Of a stretch of DNA of 10,846 nucleotides, positions 6,399 through 10,846 are shown in pieces (position 1 is the stretch's first letter; each line of letters begins with the position of its first letter). The notes below the pieces were generated by a model. It was given only the letters and a program-made list of their open reading frames with translations. It did not search any database and had not been told where the DNA came from. The position numbers and the translations under genes were made by a program. The stretch is from JBFHES01 sp041584015 (GTDB lineage Bacteria; Bacteroidota; Bacteroidia; Bacteroidales; M50B96), in the NCBI GenBank assembly GCA_041584015.1, contig JBFHES010000163.1, positions 1 through 10,846 on the forward strand, in the 5' to 3' direction.

Positions 6399-7634
6399 TT
6401 ATTCATTCCATTCAAGGATGGAGTTGAACAGATAGTCTTCTGGTTTGAAAATAAATTTACTTGCTTGTTCCAGATCACTTTCTTTTAGAAAGAGCAAGTT
6501 CTGAATATTCATCTGCACATAATCCGAATCAATATCAACAAGCCGAGGGCTTATTTTTCCATCTTCATCTTGCAAGTCTGAAAGATACAAAGGAGCTATG
6601 TCGCCATTGTGATCTGCTGATACAATGCAAGCAGAGTGGCCTTCGTCGTAGAGTTTTTTAACACCAATACCAAGCAAGGTGCAGAGTGTTAGGTCGTAGC
6701 CAATTGGTGTACAACAACGCATCTCGTATCCTAAATCATGTGGGCGGGTTTTTATGTTTAAACCAAGTTGTTTCAGTCGCTTGCCAATTAGAATGTTAAA
6801 AATGTGCGATTTGCTTATGTTGCTCAGTTCCGGATGGCCATGCTCGTCGTAGCTAAACTGGATACCAGATTGCTCTATTTGTTCGTCATCTAAAATATGA
6901 AAAACACCTTCACCAATCATGGCAACACCATAATTCAGTCCTTCAATTTTACTTTTAATAATGGATGAAACCACAAGACTAATAATTTTATCAAAGGTCG
7001 GTTTGGTTTTATTAAACATCTCAGGAATGATCATCATCGGAAAATGACAACTGGTTGCAATGCCAAAAGCAAGATGTCCGGCCGATCGTCCCATGGCCGA
7101 AACTACATACCAGTTTTGGGTTGTGCGTGCTTCCTCCTCAATGATGCTACCTATTTTAGATCCCTGGTCTTTAGCTGAGTGGTAGCCAAATGTTGGATTC
7201 CGTCCGGGCAATGGTAAATCATTATCAATGGTTTTGGGCACATGAATGTGTGACACATTAATATGCTTACCTTCCAGAAATTTAGTCAGACGGTTTGCGG
7301 TTGAGGCGGTATCATCTCCTCCAATGGTAACAAGGAGCTCAATGTTGTATTTGTCGAAAAAGTGTGTCGAGAAATCAGTATCCTTTGGTTTAAAACGACT
7401 CATGTACAGAGCGGATCCACCTTTGTTAAATATCTTATTGGCGAGTTCATAGTCAAAATCAATGATGGAAGGTTTCTCAGATAAAATGCCCTGATAGGCT
7501 TCATGAACACCCACCACACGATAGCCATCTTTAAGGAAAACCTTAGCAACGGTGCTGATTACTGTGTTGATTCCAGGTGCCGGTCCGCCTCCACAAATAA
7601 TCGCAATTGCTTTTTTTCTGTTGCTCATAATCAT
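6399..7634 (-). CDS. Phosphofructokinase, probably pyrophosphate-dependent
   Basis: This 411-aa enzyme of the PFK family phosphorylates fructose 6-phosphate to fructose 1,6-bisphosphate in the cytoplasm. The phosphate-donor loop is GGGPAPGIN (15-23). The second loop is GGDDT (105-109), and the catalytic loop is PKTIDND (133-139) with the proton-abstracting Asp137. ATP enzymes usually have GGDGS and PGTIDND. Asp at 108 and Lys at 134 are the two changes linked to use of pyrophosphate, so a reversible PPi enzyme is the best reading. MGRSAGHLA (181-189) is the fructose 6-phosphate binding segment, and LGYEMRCC near the C-terminus matches the second sugar-binding region. The length exceeds the 320-aa bacterial ATP type, as expected for this group. 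The start is either the ATG at 7634 or the one at 7628, two codons later; neither has a clear leader. It is divergent from secA and looks monocistronic. Confidence 0.92.
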   Translation of the reverse strand: MIMSNRKKAIAIICGGGPAPGINTVISTVAKVFLKDGYRVVGVHEAYQGILSEKPSIIDFDYELANKIFNKGGSALYMSRFKPKDTDFSTHFFDKYNIELLVTIGGDDTASTANRLTKFLEGKHINVSHIHVPKTIDNDLPLPGRNPTFGYHSAKDQGSKIGSIIEEEARTTQNWYVVSAMGRSAGHLAFGIATSCHFPMMIIPEMFNKTKPTFDKIISLVVSSIIKSKIEGLNYGVAMIGEGVFHILDDEQIEQSGIQFSYDEHGHPELSNISKSHIFNILIGKRLKQLGLNIKTRPHDLGYEMRCCTPIGYDLTLCTLLGIGVKKLYDEGHSACIVSADHNGDIAPLYLSDLQDEDGKISPRLVDIDSDYVQMNIQNLLFLKESDLEQASKFIFKPEDYLFNSILEWNE

Positions 7635-7685
7635 TGATTCTAAAAGTTTTCGAAAAATAATTATTTAAGCAGCTTTTACAACTGA

Positions 7686-7714
7686 CAAATAGCAGTTCAA
7701 TAGATGTTCTTCAA
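7686..7714 (-). promoter_or_regulatory. Possible promoter of the phosphofructokinase gene
   Basis: On the minus strand TTG (7714-7712) is followed after 20 nt by TATTTG (7691-7686), a shortened form of TAnnTTTG. It lies about 50 nt before the gene start. The -7 box lacks the two spacer bases, so this is a weak call. Confidence 0.25.
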
Positions 7715-7718
7715 CTTT

Positions 7719-7752
7719 TGGCATAATGGCATATTGTTAATCAAAATGGCAT
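7719..7752. repeat. Three TGGCAT direct repeats between pfk and secA
   Basis: TGGCAT occurs at 7719-7724, 7727-7732 and 7747-7752. The last two are part of identical 8-mers, AATGGCAT (7725-7732 and 7745-7752), whose starts are exactly 20 bp apart, about two helical turns. The core ATGGCAT is itself a short odd palindrome. The position, upstream of both divergent genes, suits an operator, but no regulator is known and short AT-rich repeats can arise by chance. Confidence 0.35.
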
Positions 7753-7808
7753 TTTTTGTCAGCATTAAATCCATTATTATTCAACGGAATAATTCTTGAT
7801 AAAAAACG

Positions 7809-7816
7809 TACTTTTG
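7809..7816 (+). promoter_or_regulatory. -7 box of the secA promoter
   Basis: TACTTTTG is an exact match to the Bacteroidota -7 consensus TAnnTTTG. It ends 31 nt before the secA ATG, giving a leader of roughly 25 nt. No good TTTG or TTG -33 element was seen at the usual spacing. The nearest TTG, at about 7796, is too close. Confidence 0.5.
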
Positions 7817-7847
7817 TAATCCTAAAAAATGAAATAAACAGAAAGTC

Positions 7848-10846
7848 ATGGGTCTTTTTAATAATATACTCGGAAAATATTTTGGTTCAAAATCCGATCG
7901 CGACATTAAAGAAGTTAATGATAGAGTTGAGGCTATCAAAGAAGCATTCGAGAAAGTTACTGGTGATAGCAACGATGAGCTCCGTCAAAGAACGGTAGAT
8001 CTTAAAAAGCGGATTAGTGATTATATCAAGAACGAAGAAACTGAAATTGAGCAGTTGAAAAGCAGCATCGATTCTGTGGAGCTCTCAGAACGAGAAGGAG
8101 TTTATAACAAGATTGATAAGCTGGAGAAAAAAATCGATGAAAGAATTGAAGATGTACTTAACCAAATTCTTCCTGAAGCTTTTGCCGTTGTAAAAGAAAC
8201 AGCCCGTAGATTTAGCGTGGATAAAGAGATAGCCGTAACTGCGAATGATTACGATCGCGACATAGCTGCTTCCCGCGATAGTGTTATTATCGAAGGCGAT
8301 AAAGCTGTTTATAAAAATCAGTGGTTAGCGGGAGGATCTGAGATTACCTGGGAAATGGTGCACTATGATGTACAGCTTATTGGTGGTATTATTTTGCACG
8401 AAGGTAAAATTGCCGAGATGGCAACGGGTGAAGGTAAAACACTGGTAGCTACTTTACCTGTATACCTTAATGCCCTTCCGGGCAGAGGTGTTCATGTGGT
8501 AACTGTAAACGATTATTTGGCAAAGCGTGACTCGGAGTGGATGGGTACATTATATGAATTTCACGGAATGCGCGTTGACTGTATTGATAAACATCAGCCA
8601 AACTCTGATACCCGACGCGAAGCCTATTTGGCAGATATTACCTTCGGAACCAACAACGAGTTTGGTTTCGATTACCTGAGAGATAACATGGCCGGACGCC
8701 CACAAGACCTGGTTCAGCGTAAGCACAACTATGCAATTGTGGATGAGGTTGACTCCGTTTTGGTTGATGATGCCAGAACCCCGTTGATTATTTCCGGAGC
8801 TGTTGCCAAGAGCAAAGGCGACGAGGTAATCTTCCAGGAGTTTAAACCGAAAGTGGTGAAACTATCCACCGCACAGCAAAAACTAGCAACTAAATGTTTA
8901 GCCGAGGCGAAAGATCTGATTAAAAAAGGTGACGAGGAAAAAGGTGGATTTATGTTGTTACGTGCACATAAAGGTTTCCCAAAGAATAAGGCCTTAATTA
9001 AATTCCTTAGTGAGGAGGGAATGAAAAGCCTTCTCTTGAAAACAGAGAATTTTTACATGCAGGATAAATCGCGTAACATGCACAAAGTTACCGACGAACT
9101 GTATTTTGTTATCGATGAGCAAAATCAACAAATAGAATTAACCGAACGAGGAATTGATTTAATTTCCGGCGACATTGATGATTCAACTTTCTTTGTAATG
9201 CCGGATATTGGTTCTGAGGTTGCCGAGATTGAAAAGCTAGATAAAAGTGATAGTGAGAAACTAGCGCTTAAAGATCAACTATTAAATGACTATGCTATAA
9301 AATCAGAACGTGTTCATACGCTTAATCAATTGTTACGCGCATATGCTTTATTTGAGAAGGATGTGGAATATGTTGTGATGGACAATAAGGTGAAAATTGT
9401 TGATGAGCAAACCGGTCGTATCATGGATGGTCGTCGTTATTCCGACGGACTGCATCAGGCGATTGAGGCCAAAGAGAACGTGAAAGTAGAGGCTGCCACC
9501 CAAACAATGGCAACCATTACCTTGCAGAACTATTTCAGAATGTACAAGAAATTGTCGGGTATGACAGGTACGGCTGAAACTGAAGCAGGAGAATTATGGG
9601 ACATCTATAAATTAGATGTGGTGGTAATTCCTACCAATCGTCCGATTGTACGTGACGACAGAGAGGACCTAGTATACAAAACAAAGCGTGAGAAATACAA
9701 TGCTGTAATAGATGAGATTGGCGAACTGAATAAAGCAGGGCGCCCCGTTCTTGTTGGTACCACTTCGGTTGAAACGTCGGAGTTGCTGAGTAGAATGTTG
9801 AAGCGAAACAGAATTGAGCATAACGTACTTAACGCGAAACTACACCAACGTGAAGCTGATATTGTTGCAGAAGCTGGTCGCGACGGAGCTGTTACTATTG
9901 CTACCAACATGGCAGGTAGGGGTACAGACATTAAGCTAAGTGATAAGGTGAAGGCTGCAGGCGGTTTGGCTATTGTTGCTACAGAGCGTCACGATTCACG
10001 ACGAGTAGACCGCCAGTTCCGTGGTAGAGCTGGTCGTCAGGGTGATCCGGGTTCTTCACAGTTTTTTGTTTCGTTGGAAGATGATCTAATGCGTTTGTTT
10101 GGTTCAGACCGTATCTCAAAATCAATGGACCGTTTGGGTATTAAAGATGGTGAGGTAATTCAGCACAGCATGATTACCAAATCTATTGAGCGCGCTCAGA
10201 AAAAAGTTGAGGAGAACAACTTTGGTATTCGTAAAAACTTGCTGGAGTATGATGATGTAATGAATAATCAACGTGAGGTAGTTTATACCAAGCGTCGACA
10301 TGCATTATATGGTGAGCGAATTTCTGTGGATATTTTAAACATGCTTAGCGATATAAGTACCAGTTTGGTTGCACAACATCAAGCTGATGATAACTACGAT
10401 GGATTTATTCTTGATTTGATGAGATTATCCATTGATTGTAAGGTTACAGCAGATGAGTTCCGCAAGATGAGCGAAGCTGAACTTGGTGATCAAACCTATG
10501 AGTTATTGCTTGAAACATACAAGCGAAGAATAGAGAAGATTGCAGAACAGGCTTATCCGGTTGTTAAGCAGGTATACGAGAAACAAGCGCATTTATATGA
10601 AAATATTGTTGTGCCTATTTCTGATGGTTCAAAGGAATATCACGTTGTTACCAACCTTAAAAAGGCTTACGAAACGGAAGGTGCCGATCTGGTAAAATCT
10701 TATGAGAAAGTAACTTTATTACATACCATTGATGATACATGGAAAGAGCATCTGAGAGAGTTAGATGAACTGCGCCAGTCTGTGCGTAATGCGTCTTATG
10801 AGCAGAAGGATCCGTTATTGATTTACAAGCTTGAGTCCTTTAAACT
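7848..10846 (+). CDS. secA: Preprotein translocase ATPase SecA (partial, 3' end outside window)
   Basis: Starting at the ATG at 7848, the frame is open for 999 codons without a stop to the window edge. SecA drives preproteins through SecYEG using ATP. Motifs in order: Q176 in HYDVQL; Walker A MATGEGKT (191-198, Lys197); TVNDYLAKRD; Walker B DEVDS (299-303); the preprotein cross-linking region between the two halves of the first nucleotide domain; GMTGTAETE; the second nucleotide domain with TSVETSE, ATNMAGRGTD (685-694) and QFRGRAGRQGD (723-733); then the helical scaffold, ending near DDTWKEHLRELDELR. Relative to Escherichia coli SecA the Walker A is about 89 residues further in. A charged, coiled-coil-like insertion precedes LPEAFAVV (109 onwards), and a second insertion of about 46 residues lies at 123-170. 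The last part, including any C-terminal metal-binding tail, is not in the window. Exports made by this route include the signal-peptide proteins encoded at 437-2134. Confidence 0.97.
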   Translation, partial: MGLFNNILGKYFGSKSDRDIKEVNDRVEAIKEAFEKVTGDSNDELRQRTVDLKKRISDYIKNEETEIEQLKSSIDSVELSEREGVYNKIDKLEKKIDERIEDVLNQILPEAFAVVKETARRFSVDKEIAVTANDYDRDIAASRDSVIIEGDKAVYKNQWLAGGSEITWEMVHYDVQLIGGIILHEGKIAEMATGEGKTLVATLPVYLNALPGRGVHVVTVNDYLAKRDSEWMGTLYEFHGMRVDCIDKHQPNSDTRREAYLADITFGTNNEFGFDYLRDNMAGRPQDLVQRKHNYAIVDEVDSVLVDDARTPLIISGAVAKSKGDEVIFQEFKPKVVKLSTAQQKLATKCLAEAKDLIKKGDEEKGGFMLLRAHKGFPKNKALIKFLSEEGMKSLLLKTENFYMQDKSRNMHKVTDELYFVIDEQNQQIELTERGIDLISGDIDDSTFFVMPDIGSEVAEIEKLDKSDSEKLALKDQLLNDYAIKSERVHTLNQLLRAYALFEKDVEYVVMDNKVKIVDEQTGRIMDGRRYSDGLHQAIEAKENVKVEAATQTMATITLQNYFRMYKKLSGMTGTAETEAGELWDIYKLDVVVIPTNRPIVRDDREDLVYKTKREKYNAVIDEIGELNKAGRPVLVGTTSVETSELLSRMLKRNRIEHNVLNAKLHQREADIVAEAGRDGAVTIATNMAGRGTDIKLSDKVKAAGGLAIVATERHDSRRVDRQFRGRAGRQGDPGSSQFFVSLEDDLMRLFGSDRISKSMDRLGIKDGEVIQHSMITKSIERAQKKVEENNFGIRKNLLEYDDVMNNQREVVYTKRRHALYGERISVDILNMLSDISTSLVAQHQADDNYDGFILDLMRLSIDCKVTADEFRKMSEAELGDQTYELLLETYKRRIEKIAEQAYPVVKQVYEKQAHLYENIVVPISDGSKEYHVVTNLKKAYETEGADLVKSYEKVTLLHTIDDTWKEHLRELDELRQSVRNASYEQKDPLLIYKLESFK

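Noticed and set aside
7718..7740. Sigma-54 promoter read from TTGGCATAATGGCATATTG
   Set aside because: The GG and GC dinucleotides required 10 bp apart are not present at the right spacing.
9605..9931. 108-aa open frame on the minus strand inside secA
   Set aside because: It is antisense to conserved SecA coding sequence, has a low-complexity Ser/Arg-rich product and no family resemblance.
1..10846. CRISPR arrays, transposons, phage genes, toxin-antitoxin pairs, defence genes or tRNAs
   Set aside because: No regularly spaced repeats, transposase motifs, terminal inverted repeats or cloverleaf-like sequences were seen; nearly all the window is occupied by recognisable core or small envelope genes.

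Overview
The window looks like a chromosomal housekeeping segment from a member of the Bacteroidota, probably a Bacteroidales/Marinilabiliales-like bacterium. The evidence is a PorQ-type component of the type IX secretion system, a SecA with two large N-terminal insertions, an AT-rich base composition with A-rich rather than GGAGG leaders, and matches to the Bacteroidota -7 promoter box TAnnTTTG. The species cannot be named from the sequence alone.

Left part (1-2134, minus strand): three closely spaced genes read leftwards. They are an unrecognised small outer-membrane beta-barrel protein, then porQ after 9 nt, then after 2 nt a P-loop NTPase of MobB-like type that runs off the window and depends on a TTG start. 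This looks like one operon on the cell-envelope/type IX secretion side. A divergent intergenic region separates it from a plus-strand YebC/TACO1-family gene (2288-3034).

Middle (3073-6216): a long perfect hairpin with A- and T-tracts on its two sides lies between yebC and the convergent minus-strand genes and should stop transcription from both directions. The minus-strand cluster, in reading order, is a 101-aa single-span membrane protein whose stop overlaps the mutL start by one base, then mutL, then after 98 nt a rhomboid protease with an intact Ser/His dyad. MutL keeps its ATPase and a clamp-binding-like motif, but its C-terminal domain lacks the recognised metal-dependent endonuclease motif.

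Right part (6399-10846): a phosphofructokinase with the residues expected of a pyrophosphate-dependent enzyme (minus) is divergent from secA (plus). secA is intact for 999 codons and is cut by the window edge before its C-terminal tail. The 213-bp region between them has a good -7 box for secA and a set of TGGCAT direct repeats.

I see no tRNA, rRNA, CRISPR array, insertion sequence, prophage or attachment site, and no stretch over 300 bp without a gene. I did not find a clearly new biological system. The most useful leads are the MobB-like gene and unknown barrel flanking porQ, and the MutL without endonuclease residues.
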